Notes: a model not told the origin generated them from the letters alone. DNA of 64,000 bases from Fulvimarina uroteuthidis (GCF_034321785.1 NZ_JAXLPB010000001.1:496001-560000); one strand, 5' to 3'. Positions 24,685-33,922 are shown, counted from the stretch's first letter. A program made the numbers and translations.

Positions 24685-25227
24685 ATGACGATCAGCACCC
24701 TCTATTACGTCGCCATCACCCTCGTCACCGTGGGCCTCATGGAGGTTTATGCCTGGTGGGCTCACAAGTTCATCATGCACGGGAATTTCGGCTGGGGCTG
24801 GCACAAGTCCCATCACGAGGAGACCGAAGGCTGGTTCGAGAAGAACGATCTCTACGCGGTGGTCTTCGCCGGCTTCGCGATCGCCCTGTTCACGGTCGGC
24901 CACTATCTGTCGCCGACCCTGCTTGCGATCGGCTGGGGCATCACGCTCTACGGCCTGTTGTACTTCGTCGCCCATGACGGGCTCGTCCACCAGCGCTGGC
25001 CGTTCAACTACGTGCCGCATCGCGGCTATGCCAAGCGTCTCGTCCAGGCCCACCGCCTCCACCATGCGGTCGAGGGCCGCGAGCACTGCGTGTCGTTCGG
25101 CTTTCTCTACGCGCCGCCGATCGACGTCCTGAAGCGCAAGCTGCGCGAATCGGGCGTTCTGGAGCGCGAGCGGATCGAGCGCTCGATCACCGAACAGGGC
25201 TCGTCCCACGCGCCGGTGCGCAACTGA
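24685..25227 (+). CDS. crtZ: Beta-carotene hydroxylase CrtZ
   Basis: This 180-residue membrane di-iron hydroxylase adds 3-hydroxyl groups to beta-carotene or canthaxanthin; with CrtW it gives astaxanthin. Histidine motifs HKFIMHG, WHKSHHE, HDGLVHQRWPF and HRLHHAVEGREHCVSFGF are complete, and four hydrophobic segments are present. It is transcribed away from crtX-crtW. No crtE, crtB, crtI or crtY occurs in the window, so the precursor pathway is elsewhere. Confidence 0.95.
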   Translation: MTISTLYYVAITLVTVGLMEVYAWWAHKFIMHGNFGWGWHKSHHEETEGWFEKNDLYAVVFAGFAIALFTVGHYLSPTLLAIGWGITLYGLLYFVAHDGLVHQRWPFNYVPHRGYAKRLVQAHRLHHAVEGREHCVSFGFLYAPPIDVLKRKLRESGVLERERIERSITEQGSSHAPVRN

Positions 25228-25264
25228 GCTTCGGCCCGCGCGCTCCGGGCCACCCGTTCCGCCT

Positions 25265-26194
25265 TCAGTGGAGAGCGGCCAGAAGCGCCGCCACCCGTTC
25301 TCCGATCCAGCCTGTGACGCCCCTGTCCTCGTCCGTCTCCGTCCCGATGATGACGGACACCGTCTGGCCGGCGATCAGCGGAACGTCGTTCGGACGCTCC
25401 AGAATGTCGATCTGGACGGGAATGCGCTGGGCGAGCCTGATCCACTGGAACGAGGGCTCGGGCGCCTCGAGAAGCGCCGACGAATTGGCCTCGGCCCGGT
25501 AGATGCCGCGCGCGATCCCCTGCACCCGTCCCTTCAGCACATGATCGCTCGCCATCAGGCGGATGCGCGCGTTCGCACCTTCGCGGATCTGCGGCAGCTT
25601 GGTCTCCATGAAATAGGCGTCGACCCGGAACGAGGTCTCGTCGATGACCGCCAGGAACGGGTTTCCCGCCGACACGAAGTCGCCGGTGTCGGCGGTGAGA
25701 TTGGCGACATAGCCGTCGGCCGGGGCGCGGATCGTCGTGCGCGCGACATCGAGTTCGGCGGCCCGCAATTGCTGCCGCGCGGCCTCGAGGGCGGCCTGCG
25801 CCGCCGACGTCCGAAGCCGGGCGTTGGCGACGTTGACGTTGGCCACCGCCGCCTGATCGCGTGTTTCGAGTTCGGTGAGGCGGGCAGCCTGTTGTCGCTG
25901 GAGCTCGTATTCGGCGTCCGCTTTCGCGACCTGGGCCCTTGCCCGCTCCACCGCCGTCTCGTAGCCCTTGCGATCCACCTGGACGAGCAGATCACCCTTC
26001 TTCACGCGCTGATTGTTGACGACGTTCAACTGCGTCAGCACTCCCGGAACGTAGCTCGCGATCTCGATGACGTCGGCGCGCACATAGGCGTCGCGCGTCC
26101 ACGGATCCTCGAAATAGGTCGTCCAGACATAGGTGATGCCGAACACGGCGCCGACGACGATCGCGGCGGTCAGGAGAAGGCGAAGGATGATCAT
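25265..26194 (-). CDS. HlyD-family efflux adaptor (AaeA-like membrane fusion protein)
   Basis: This 309-residue periplasmic adaptor is anchored by one N-terminal transmembrane helix (LLLTAAIVVGAVFGITYVW). Lipoyl halves (IASYVPGVLTQLNVVNNQRVKKGDLL and TTIRAPADGYVANLTADTGDFV) surround a coiled-coil hairpin rich in Ala, Gln and Arg, and a beta-barrel domain follows. It lies downstream of the FUSC transporter and DUF1656 genes, the same three-gene arrangement as E. coli aaeXAB, which exports aromatic carboxylic acids. The substrate here is not known. Confidence 0.88.
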   Translation of the reverse strand: MIILRLLLTAAIVVGAVFGITYVWTTYFEDPWTRDAYVRADVIEIASYVPGVLTQLNVVNNQRVKKGDLLVQVDRKGYETAVERARAQVAKADAEYELQRQQAARLTELETRDQAAVANVNVANARLRTSAAQAALEAARQQLRAAELDVARTTIRAPADGYVANLTADTGDFVSAGNPFLAVIDETSFRVDAYFMETKLPQIREGANARIRLMASDHVLKGRVQGIARGIYRAEANSSALLEAPEPSFQWIRLAQRIPVQIDILERPNDVPLIAGQTVSVIIGTETDEDRGVTGWIGERVAALLAALH

Positions 26195-26212
26195 GTGGAT
26201 ACCGGTCCCCGG

Positions 26213-26416
26213 TCAGAAATCGGGATAGAGCGCCGAAACGGCGCCGAAGAGAACGAAGTAGAGGGCCAGCCGGGCGAGCGGCGGGTGCCAGAAGAAGCGC
26301 CAGAGCGCGCCTTTCAGCATCAGCCAGTCGGCCAGGAACCAGAGGGCCGCCGCCAGGAGGGCGCACAGGACGAGGGACGGCGCGTAGACACCGAGCAGGG
26401 ACAGTTCGTGCCTCAT
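26213..26416 (-). CDS. DUF1656 (AaeX-like) small membrane protein
   Basis: This 67-residue protein has two transmembrane segments (LVLCALLAAALWFLADW and LALYFVLFGAVSAL) and the conserved FFWHPPLARLALY stretch of DUF1656. Such proteins are almost always encoded with a FUSC transporter and an HlyD adaptor, as here. The start codon overlaps the FUSC gene stop by 4 bases (ATGA), and the adaptor begins 18 bases downstream, so the three form one operon. The molecular role is unknown. Confidence 0.88.
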   Translation of the reverse strand: MRHELSLLGVYAPSLVLCALLAAALWFLADWLMLKGALWRFFWHPPLARLALYFVLFGAVSALYPDF

Positions 26417-28539
26417 CGGCTCCTCTCCGCAGGAAGGGCGATACGGCCCTGGACGATCACCGTTCGCAAGAGCGCGAGCGCGAGCGCGTAGCGCAGCATC
26501 GCCGTCCGCATCACGCTCGGCCCCTCGAAGAGCGCCAGCGCCGCCGCCGCCCGCCCGCGAGCCTCGTCGAGCGCTTCGACCTCGCGCGCGGGATCGGCGA
26601 CGCCGCGCTTCTTCACCGCCGACACCACCGCCGCGCGCACCGTCGCGATGTCGCCCGCCAGCGCCTCCGGCAGGTGTCCGGTGCGCGACAGGCGGTCGAT
26701 CGCGATCATCTCGTGGCCCGCATGGGCGACCGCCTTGACCCGGTTGACGAGCTGCGCGTCCGCTTCGTCGTCCATGTCGAGATCGCCGCCATAATCGGCA
26801 ACGACGTCGATGGCCTTGGCGATGAAGCTGTCCTCGTTCTTCACGTCGCCATCGGCGGCCGCACGCATCAGCGAAGTGCCCGCCCGTGCCAGATGGCGGC
26901 GCAGCCAGGGCTTGTCCTCGGGCAGGACGATGAGCATGGCGGACACGAACGCCGCCGGCATGATCGACAGGGTGACGACGATGTTGAACAGGCGGACCGC
27001 GTCATAGGTCTGGTCGTTCGCCGGCTGGAGCGCGATCGCGATCATGATCGTCGCCCCGAGCGCGATGGCGCGGTTCGGCCCCTTGCAGACGTAGAAGGTG
27101 ACGAAGATCGTCGGCAGGAACAAAGCGAGGAACCCGGTGAAGCCGTTCATGTGCGGCAGGAGCAACAGGAGCATGAACGCCAGCGCCCCGCCCGCCATGA
27201 AACCGAGAAAGATCTTGATGCCGGCCGTGGCAAGGATCGCGCGCGGCAGGATCGTCGGGATCAGAAGCGAGAGCGCGCCGGTGATCAGGGCAAGGATCGC
27301 GCCGTTGCCCGAACCGGAGAAAATCCAGAACATGGACACGGCGAAGAACGCCACGGCCGGGCGAAAGCCCCGCTGGATCGCCGCGCTGCGGTCGGCATAG
27401 CGACTGTCGAACGCGCGGTCCGGCAAAGGCGCCCGCTTCGGATCGGCGACGATGACGGCCGCATCGAGATAGTCGGCGAGCGCGGCGGCCGTCTCGCGCA
27501 TCCGATAGGTCAGCAGGCCCTCGATCCGCTCCGGCTCGCCCGACCCGAGCGCGGCCTTCGCCATTGCTTGGCCGCGCTCCAACTCGTCGGCAAAGCCGCG
27601 AAGGTCCGCAATGCGCGCAAGGCTCGCCGCGATGTCATCGCTCGGTTTCGGCAGATCGGCGACCAGCCCTTCGAGCCGGCGCCGCTTCGCCTCCAGATCG
27701 CCGATGAGGATCGCGTGGTGAGCGGCCCGCGAGACCGTCGCCGACAGCCCGCCCGAATCGATGAAGACACGGTTGAGCCGCACCGTCGCCGACCGCAGGC
27801 GGGCGAAATCCGGTCCGACATGGTTGCGTTCGAGCTTCTGGGCCCGCAGCAGCGTGTAGAGGCCGGTGAGGCTCGTCGCGGCGCCGAGCCGCGCCTTGGC
27901 GCCCTGCTCCTCATTCAACGCGGCCGCGTCGCGCACGAGATCGAACACCCTGGTCGTCGCATCGTCGAAGCTTGCGACGAGGTCGTCGCGCACCGATCGC
28001 GGAAAGAGGGTCAGCAGCACCACGAAGCTCGCGATCACCGCGATGATCGTCTCGGTGGTGCGCCAATAGGCGAAGCTGAACGCCATATCCGCGTTCGCGC
28101 CGGTATCGATGCACACCACGAGCGCCGTCAGGCCGGCGGTTCCGTAGGCATAGCCGTCGAAGCCGAGCTGGGAGCGGGCATTGTAGCCGCAGCCGAAGAT
28201 CCAGAGCGCCAGGCAAGCGATCATGACGAGACCGTTCTGGGCGAACATGCCGACGAAGGCGAGCCCGGCGACCGCGCCCACCAGCGTGCCGCCGACGCGC
28301 GCGGCGCTGCGCCACACCGTCATGCCCGATTGCGGCGTGACGACGAGCGGCAGGGTGAGAAGCGCCCAGTAGGTGTAGGGAAGATCGATGAGGAAGGCGA
28401 GGAACATGGTGAGGCCGGCCGCGGTCGTCACCTTGAACGCGTAGAGCGCCTGCTCGCCGTCGAGGCCCGCCGCGCCAAGGACGTGCGTGAGCCGCGCCTC
28501 CCAGCTCGCATGCCCCGAAAGGATGGAGGCCTCACGCAT
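26413..28539 (-). CDS. FUSC-family aromatic acid exporter (AaeB-like)
   Basis: This 708-residue inner-membrane transporter has the fusaric-acid-resistance layout: a first cluster of six or so hydrophobic segments (residues 30-185), a long soluble region (about 190-375), a second cluster (about 385-535) and a cytoplasmic tail. YTYWALLTLPLVVTPQSG and RVGGTLVGAVAGL are typical of the first repeat, and YVCKGPNRAIALGATIM of the second. It is the first gene of the FUSC-DUF1656-HlyD operon. Confidence 0.9.
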   Translation of the reverse strand: MREASILSGHASWEARLTHVLGAAGLDGEQALYAFKVTTAAGLTMFLAFLIDLPYTYWALLTLPLVVTPQSGMTVWRSAARVGGTLVGAVAGLAFVGMFAQNGLVMIACLALWIFGCGYNARSQLGFDGYAYGTAGLTALVVCIDTGANADMAFSFAYWRTTETIIAVIASFVVLLTLFPRSVRDDLVASFDDATTRVFDLVRDAAALNEEQGAKARLGAATSLTGLYTLLRAQKLERNHVGPDFARLRSATVRLNRVFIDSGGLSATVSRAAHHAILIGDLEAKRRRLEGLVADLPKPSDDIAASLARIADLRGFADELERGQAMAKAALGSGEPERIEGLLTYRMRETAAALADYLDAAVIVADPKRAPLPDRAFDSRYADRSAAIQRGFRPAVAFFAVSMFWIFSGSGNGAILALITGALSLLIPTILPRAILATAGIKIFLGFMAGGALAFMLLLLLPHMNGFTGFLALFLPTIFVTFYVCKGPNRAIALGATIMIAIALQPANDQTYDAVRLFNIVVTLSIMPAAFVSAMLIVLPEDKPWLRRHLARAGTSLMRAAADGDVKNEDSFIAKAIDVVADYGGDLDMDDEADAQLVNRVKAVAHAGHEMIAIDRLSRTGHLPEALAGDIATVRAAVVSAVKKRGVADPAREVEALDEARGRAAAALALFEGPSVMRTAMLRYALALALLRTVIVQGRIALPAERSR

Positions 28540-28690
28540 CAGGGGTCTCGATCCTCACGAGGATGCATTCGAAGATGTCCGGTGCGGGGCGAACCGCATG
28601 TCTGCGGCGCGTGCTTTCAACGTGTAACCGGGCCGGAACGATTTGCCAGGTGGCCGGAGAGGGATCTTTCGACCGATCGATCCCCGACGA

Positions 28691-28721
28691 GAAAAACCCG
28701 GCTGGCGTGGCGCCTGCCGGG
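28691..28721 (-). terminator. Rho-independent terminator of rpmE
   Basis: On the minus strand CCCGGC-A-GGCG-CCA-CGCC-A-GCCGGG (28721-28697) forms a strong two-part stem followed directly by TTTTT (28696-28692). It lies 38 bases after the rpmE stop and isolates it from the efflux operon. Confidence 0.85.
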
Positions 28722-28758
28722 TCGAAACCTGAAAACACACAGCTCGGGAAGCCGCGTC

Positions 28759-28980
28759 CTAGATGCCGAGGCCTTCATAGCGCTTCTTGAAGCGCGAGAC
28801 GCGGCCGCCGCGGTCCAGCATCTGCTGGTTGCCGCCGGTCCAGGCCGGGTGGCTGGTCGGGTCGATGTCGAGGTTCATCTTGTCGCCTTCCGAACCCCAG
28901 GTCGAACGCGTCTCGTATTCCGTGCCATTCGTCATGACCACGGTGATCGCGTGGTAGTCGGGATGCAGATCTTTTTTCAT
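28759..28980 (-). CDS. rpmE: 50S ribosomal protein L31
   Basis: This 73-residue large-subunit ribosomal protein is recognised by MKKDLHPDYHAITVVMTNG, the segment around WGSEGDKMNLDIDP, SHPAWTGGNQ and RFKKRYEG. It lacks the CxxC pairs of the zinc-binding form, as is usual in alphaproteobacteria. The ATG at 28980 is preferred over 28986 because AAGGACG touches the latter but is well spaced for the former. It has its own promoter (29132-29104) and terminator. It is divergent from an ABC exporter gene. Confidence 0.96.
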   Translation of the reverse strand: MKKDLHPDYHAITVVMTNGTEYETRSTWGSEGDKMNLDIDPTSHPAWTGGNQQMLDRGGRVSRFKKRYEGLGI

Positions 28981-29103
28981 AACCATCGTCCTTGGCTGCG
29001 CCTTGATCCCCGTCCATAAAGCCTCAAGGCGGGAAATCGCCTGAAAACCCTGGATATGGCGGGGACGAGAAAGCCGTTCAGAGCTTTCAAATTCAGGGGC
29101 GAG

Positions 29104-29132
29104 CCTATACACAAGCCCCGCGTCCGGCACAA
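29104..29132 (-). promoter_or_regulatory. Putative sigma-70-type promoter of rpmE
   Basis: TTGTGC (29132-29127), 17 bases, then TATAGG (29109-29104) on the minus strand. This would give a 5' leader of about 115 bases before the rpmE start, long enough for an autoregulatory structure. Confidence 0.5.
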
Positions 29133-29210
29133 GACCGTGCGCCGCGCGATGTCGCACCAAACTTGATTCGCGTCATCTGGGAACGGACATAGAGCCCGCA
29201 AGGGAAAGGC

Positions 29211-31022
29211 GTGACGGTGAGTTCGATCAGACAGACCAAGCCCGCGGACGACAAGAAACGGCGCAATCTGCGTCCGCTGAACCGTCTCGTTCCCTATGTG
29301 AGGAATCATCGCGGCATGGTCGCCGGCGCCGTCGTGTTCCTGACGCTCGCGGCGCTGACGACGCTGTCGCTGCCGCTGGCGGTGCGGCGCGTCATCGACG
29401 AGGGCTTCACCGGGGCGAGCACCCAGTTCATCGACGCCTATTTCGCGATGCTGCTCGCGCTGGCCGCTCTCCTCGCCGTGTCCAGCGCATGCCGCTACTA
29501 TTTCGTCATCAGCCTCGGCGAGCGCGTCGTCGCGGACCTTCGCAAGGATGTCTTCGCGCACCTGACCAAGCTGTCCCCGAGCTTCTACGACCGGTCGTTG
29601 TCGGGCGAGATCGTCTCGCGCCTCACCGCGGACACGACCCAGATCAAGTCCGTCGTCGGTTCGACGGCCTCGATCTTCCTGCGCAACGCGATCCTCTTCA
29701 TCGGCGCGCTCGCCATGATGATCATCACGAGCGCCAGCCTTTCGCTGATCGTGATCTCCGCCATCCCCTTCATCGTCCTCCCCCTCGTCGCCTTCGGACG
29801 GGGCGTGCGCCGTCGCTCGCGCGAGGCGCAGGACACGCTCGCCGACGCCACCGCCTACGCCTCGGAGGCCATCGGCGCGATGCGCACCGTGCAGGCCTTC
29901 ACCAGCGAGGGCGCGGTCTCGAACCGCTACGGCAGCGCGGTGGACCGTGCCTTCGGGGCCGCCCGCGCCTCCATCAAGGCGCGCTCGTTTCTCACCGCCT
30001 TCGCCATCTTCCTGATCTTCGCCTCGGTGGTCGCCGTCCTGTGGATCGGCGCGAGCCGCGTGGCGCTCGGCACCCTGTCGCCCGGCACGCTCGGCCAGTT
30101 CCTGCTCTACGCCGTGTTCGCCGCCGGCGCGCTCGGCCAGCTCTCCGAAGTCTGGGGGGAACTGGCGCTTGCGGCGGGGGCCGCGGAGCGCCTTGGCGAA
30201 CTTCTGGCGGAGGAGCCGCAGATCGAGGCACCGACGAGCCCCGTGCCCCTCCCCTTGCCCGCAGAAGGGCGCATCGCCTTCGACCGCGTGACGTTCGCTT
30301 ATCCGAGCCGGCCCGATCTCGCGACGGTCGACGAACTGAGCTTCGACATCGCGCCCGGCGAGACGGTCGCGATCGTCGGCGCGTCGGGCTCCGGCAAGTC
30401 GACCATCTTCGGCCTCATCGAACGCTTCTACGACCCGACCGCCGGCCGGATCGTCGTCGACGGCATCGACATCGCCCATGCCGATCCTGCGGAACTGCGC
30501 GCACGCATCGCATTCGTGCCGCAGGACACGATGATCTTCGCCGCATCCGTGATCGACAACATCGCGTTCGGAAAGCCCGGCGCGCACGAGAACGACATTC
30601 GTGCGGCGGCGCAGTCGGCGCTGGCGACCGGGTTCATCCAGGCGCTCGAACACCAGTACGAGACCCGGCTCGGCGAGCGCGGCGTGACCTTGTCGGGCGG
30701 CCAGCGCCAGCGGATCGCGATCGCCCGCGCGATCCTGCGCGATGCGCCGATCCTGCTTCTCGACGAGGCGACCAGCGCGCTCGACGCCGAAAGCGAGGTC
30801 CTCGTCCAGCAGGCGCTCGACAAGCTGATGGTGGGCCGCACGACGCTCGTCATCGCGCACCGCCTCGCCACGGTCCTCAAGGCCGACCGCATCCTGGTCC
30901 TCGACGGCGGCCGGATCGTCGAGGAAGGCACGCACCAGACGCTGATCGAGAAAGGCGGCATCTATGCGCGCCTCGCCCGCCTGCAGTTCGAGGCGGGACA
31001 TATCAGCGAAGCGGCCGAGTAG
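29211..31022 (+). CDS. ABC exporter, fused permease and ATPase (MsbA/multidrug type)
   Basis: This 603-residue half-transporter has a six-helix exporter domain in residues 1-310 and a nucleotide-binding domain in about 345-590. Walker A is VGASGSGKST, the signature is TLSGGQRQRIAIARAI, Walker B is ILLLDEATSALD and the H-loop is VIAHRLATV. It would act as a homodimer exporting lipid or drug-like molecules. The start is a GTG at 29211 with AGGGAAAGG just upstream; a GTG at 29217 is also possible. It is divergent from rpmE, a pairing seen in other Rhizobiales. Confidence 0.92.
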   Translation: MTVSSIRQTKPADDKKRRNLRPLNRLVPYVRNHRGMVAGAVVFLTLAALTTLSLPLAVRRVIDEGFTGASTQFIDAYFAMLLALAALLAVSSACRYYFVISLGERVVADLRKDVFAHLTKLSPSFYDRSLSGEIVSRLTADTTQIKSVVGSTASIFLRNAILFIGALAMMIITSASLSLIVISAIPFIVLPLVAFGRGVRRRSREAQDTLADATAYASEAIGAMRTVQAFTSEGAVSNRYGSAVDRAFGAARASIKARSFLTAFAIFLIFASVVAVLWIGASRVALGTLSPGTLGQFLLYAVFAAGALGQLSEVWGELALAAGAAERLGELLAEEPQIEAPTSPVPLPLPAEGRIAFDRVTFAYPSRPDLATVDELSFDIAPGETVAIVGASGSGKSTIFGLIERFYDPTAGRIVVDGIDIAHADPAELRARIAFVPQDTMIFAASVIDNIAFGKPGAHENDIRAAAQSALATGFIQALEHQYETRLGERGVTLSGGQRQRIAIARAILRDAPILLLDEATSALDAESEVLVQQALDKLMVGRTTLVIAHRLATVLKADRILVLDGGRIVEEGTHQTLIEKGGIYARLARLQFEAGHISEAAE

Positions 31023-31256
31023 GGAACGTTTGCGCGGCATCGAACGTGCGCCGCGCCGCGCGAACGGCCCCTGTTGGGCGGGCCTTCGGACGGATGGGAA
31101 GACGCAGCACCCGACAGGCGGGGCGCGCGTCTGTCCTCACCGAAGGGCAAGGCGGGCACCAGGCGCGATAACGGCCACGTGATCGTGCGAAACCATCGAA
31201 CGATCGTGATCGTATCTTCCTCGAACATCAACGTTCACCAATCGGAGGATGACTTC

Positions 31257-31670
31257 ATGACACGTACATTGATCGCACTTCTTGCCAGCGCAGGCTTCGC
31301 AACGGCAGCGTTCGCCCAGTCCGACATGGCGCCGGGCGTCACCTCGATGGATCAGGACGTCTCGGGCGGCACCGTCTCGGCATCGTCCGTGACGGCACCG
31401 GAAAAGGGCTGGCTCGTCGTCCACCGCACGGATGCCGACATGAAGCCCGGCCCGGTCGTCGGTCATGCGCCGCTTGAAGCCGGCGTCAACGAGAACGTCT
31501 CGGTCGAACTCGGCGAGGACGTCGCCAGCGGCGACATGCTGATGCTGATGGTCCACTCCGAGGCCGGCGGCAACGAGGAAGGCGTGTTCGAATATACGCT
31601 CGGCGCCACCGAGGACGGTCCGATCCGCGTCGATGGCGAACTCGTCACGCAGACCATTACCGCGCAGTAG
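31257..31670 (+). CDS. Small secreted protein with a DUF7282-like domain
   Basis: This 137-residue exported protein has a clear signal peptide (LIALLASAGFATAAFAQ) and a single acidic beta-rich domain (GGTVSASSVTAPEKGWLVVH, VGHAPLEAGVNENVSVEL, MLMLMVHSEAG). It resembles the DUF7282 group of exported proteins, whose function is unknown. ATCGGAGGAT precedes the ATG at 31257. It is followed by a strong terminator, so it is a single-gene unit. Confidence 0.7.
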   Translation: MTRTLIALLASAGFATAAFAQSDMAPGVTSMDQDVSGGTVSASSVTAPEKGWLVVHRTDADMKPGPVVGHAPLEAGVNENVSVELGEDVASGDMLMLMVHSEAGGNEEGVFEYTLGATEDGPIRVDGELVTQTITAQ

Positions 31671-31807
31671 GACGAGGCTCGGCAGTCCGCTTCGCGGGAG
31701 CGGGTCTCCGCTTTCGTGAAGCGCTGCAGAGCGCCTGGCGAATGCGTCCGGCGGTCGGCGCCGGACCCATGCTTTCGGGCATTTCGCAGAACTGATGCCA
31801 AGGAAAG

Positions 31808-31832
31808 GGCTGCCCCGGGGCGGCCCTTTTTC
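31808..31832 (+). terminator. Rho-independent terminator downstream of the DUF7282-like gene
   Basis: GGGCTGCC-CCGG-GGCGGCCC (31808-31827) forms an eight-pair stem including one G-T, followed by TTTTT at 31828-31832. It lies about 140 bases after the stop codon on the same strand. Confidence 0.85.
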
Positions 31833-31940
31833 GTATCCCGCAACGGGGCCGAAGCCCGGTCGCGGAACGGAGACCTCATCGCAGCCGGCGGTGCCGGTGC
31901 CCTCCGCGCTTTTCCTCTCGACACTTTCGCCCTGAACGAC

Positions 31941-32276
31941 CTATTCGGCGGGCGGCGTCGCGGTGATTTCGATGGCGGCATACCAGGCGGCGAGATCGGC
32001 GATCTCCTCGTCGCTCAGTCCCTCGGCGATGATCGACATCTGCTGGTGCTGGCGCGCGCCGGACTTGAAGGCCTTCAACTGTGCCGCGGTGTAGATCGGA
32101 CTCATGCCGGCAAGGTTCGGCGCATCCGGCGCGACCGCGATTCCGTTCTGGCCGTGGCACGTCGCGCACATCCCGGCCGCGGCCCGGCCCGCCGAAACAC
32201 TGGCGGCGGTGGCGGGCCCGGAGGCGAGGATAAGAATTGCGAGCACGGAACGGGCGGCCGAACGCGAGGTGATCAT
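31941..32276 (-). CDS. Small soluble c-type cytochrome (class I)
   Basis: This 111-residue periplasmic monohaem cytochrome c has a signal peptide (SVLAILILASGPATAAS) and then the haem site MCATCHG at about residues 36-42. The methionine ligand is probably in QQMSIIAEGLSDEEIADLAA, which is typical of cytochrome c553-like carriers. It follows the PQQ-type dehydrogenase gene by 120 bases on the same strand, so it is the likely electron acceptor of that enzyme (inference). Confidence 0.88.
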   Translation of the reverse strand: MITSRSAARSVLAILILASGPATAASVSAGRAAAGMCATCHGQNGIAVAPDAPNLAGMSPIYTAAQLKAFKSGARQHQQMSIIAEGLSDEEIADLAAWYAAIEITATPPAE

Positions 32277-32395
32277 GATCTGGACTTTCGAGCGTTGAGG
32301 ACGGGAACGGCGGTGCGTGCCATCGGCCGCACCGCCGCGCCTTTCAGCGGACCGTTCCCGCCGCGATGGCGACGGAAACGCTCCGGAGCGGTGGC

Positions 32396-33655
32396 TTACT
32401 TGTCGTAGGAGATCCGGTAGAGGGCTCCGGCAAGATCGTCGGAGACCAGCATGGAGCCGTCCTTCATGACCGCGACGTCGACGGGGCGGCCGAGATATTC
32501 ACCCGAATCGGTCAACCAGCCATCGGCGAAGACTTCGGTTTCGCCCGCAGTGCCCTCTTCGGTCAGCGGCGTGAACATGATCCGCGCGCCGACCGGCTCG
32601 GTGCGGTTCCACGAGCCGTGCTGGGCCGAGAAGATGCCGCCCTGATATTTCGCCGGGAAGCTGTCCGCGCCGTAGAAGTCCATGCCGAGATCGGCGGCGT
32701 GGGCAGCCATCTCGACCTGCGGCATCACGACGTCGGCGGGAATCTCCTCGGACTTGAACTCCTCGGTGCGCACGTCGCCGCCACCGTAATAGGGAAAGCC
32801 GAAATTCTCGCCCGCCTTCGAGGCCATGTTCAGTTCGCCCGGCGGAATGTCGTCGCCCATGCCGTCGACCTGGTTGTCGGTGAACCACAGCTTGCCGTCG
32901 TCCGGGTTGAACTGCATGCCGACGGAATTGCGCACGCCGGTGGCATAGACCTTCCGGTCGGACCCGTCGCGGTTCATCGAGATGATGCCGCCGATGCCTT
33001 CCTTGTTGTAGAGATCGAGCTTTTCGGCCGGCGGGACGTTGTAGGGCTGGCCGAGCGAGATGTAGAGCCGGTCGTCCGGACCGATGCGGCAGACGCGGGC
33101 GGTGTGGTTGAAGCTTTCTTCCGACGTCGGAACCAGCTCGCCCTGGTCGACGACGACGCCGACTGCGACGTCCGGGCTCTCGTAGAAGAACTCGGCGGCC
33201 GGCAGCACGAGCACGCGGTTCTGCTCGGCGATGTAGAGGAAGCCGTCCTTGGAGAAGCAGACGCCGTTGGGGATCGCGAACTCGATCGAGGGCGCGAATT
33301 CCTTCACCTCGTCGCCGACGCGGTTTTTGTCGCGATCGGTCACCACCCAGACGTTCTGCTTGCGGGTTCCCACGAAGGTCGCGACGCCTTGCGGGCCGAC
33401 GGCGATGTGGCGCGCATCGGGCACGACCGCGTAGAGCTCGATCTTGAAGCCGTCGGGCAGGTTGATGTTTTCGAGGTTCTTCTTGAGCTGATCGGCATAT
33501 TCCCCGGTCTGCTCCACGGTCCTGAAGTCCATCGAGGTGCCGGTCGACTGCATGCCCTGCAGCTTCTTCATGTTGTCGGTGGCGTCCTGCGCGCTCGCAC
33601 CGGACGCGACCATCAGGCCGAGCGTTGCCACCGAGGCCAAAAGCCAGGTTTTCAT
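32396..33655 (-). CDS. PQQ-dependent sugar/sorbosone dehydrogenase family protein
   Basis: This 419-residue secreted beta-propeller protein has a signal peptide ending VASGASAQ. The body reads as the soluble sugar (sorbosone) dehydrogenase family: NLPDGFKIELYAVVPDARHI, NGVCFSKDGFLYIAEQNRVL, RLYISLGQPYNVPP, YATGVRNSVGMQFNPDDGKLWFTD (split by me only for length), and GIFSAQHGSWNR. The last His region contributes to PQQ or substrate contacts in relatives. It would oxidise a sugar or aldehyde in the periplasm. The substrate is not known and PQQ use is inferred from the family. Confidence 0.85.
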   Translation of the reverse strand: MKTWLLASVATLGLMVASGASAQDATDNMKKLQGMQSTGTSMDFRTVEQTGEYADQLKKNLENINLPDGFKIELYAVVPDARHIAVGPQGVATFVGTRKQNVWVVTDRDKNRVGDEVKEFAPSIEFAIPNGVCFSKDGFLYIAEQNRVLVLPAAEFFYESPDVAVGVVVDQGELVPTSEESFNHTARVCRIGPDDRLYISLGQPYNVPPAEKLDLYNKEGIGGIISMNRDGSDRKVYATGVRNSVGMQFNPDDGKLWFTDNQVDGMGDDIPPGELNMASKAGENFGFPYYGGGDVRTEEFKSEEIPADVVMPQVEMAAHAADLGMDFYGADSFPAKYQGGIFSAQHGSWNRTEPVGARIMFTPLTEEGTAGETEVFADGWLTDSGEYLGRPVDVAVMKDGSMLVSDDLAGALYRISYDK

Positions 33656-33922
33656 GTATATCCTCCCGTGCCGAACTTTTCGGCGATTGAAGCGGCTCCC
33701 AACCGCTCCCCCGCAATGCTGACGTCCAACCTCCCCTACGTCAATCAGCTGTTGCGTGCAGGCGACACGCCACCCGGACGGAAGTCCGTTCCGGCCCCGC
33801 CGATCCCTGATGCCGCCCGAATTTGCGGCAGGCGCGGGCGTGCCGTCGTTCCGGTCGACAGGCACAGCGCATGTTCGGAAACAGGGTGCATCGACGGGGG
33901 TGCCTGCCATGGCGACAGCGGT

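Noticed and set aside
26674..29019. A 781-codon open frame antisense to the FUSC gene and rpmE
   Set aside because: Composition is typical of an antisense shadow; the minus-strand genes have full family motifs, a promoter and a terminator.
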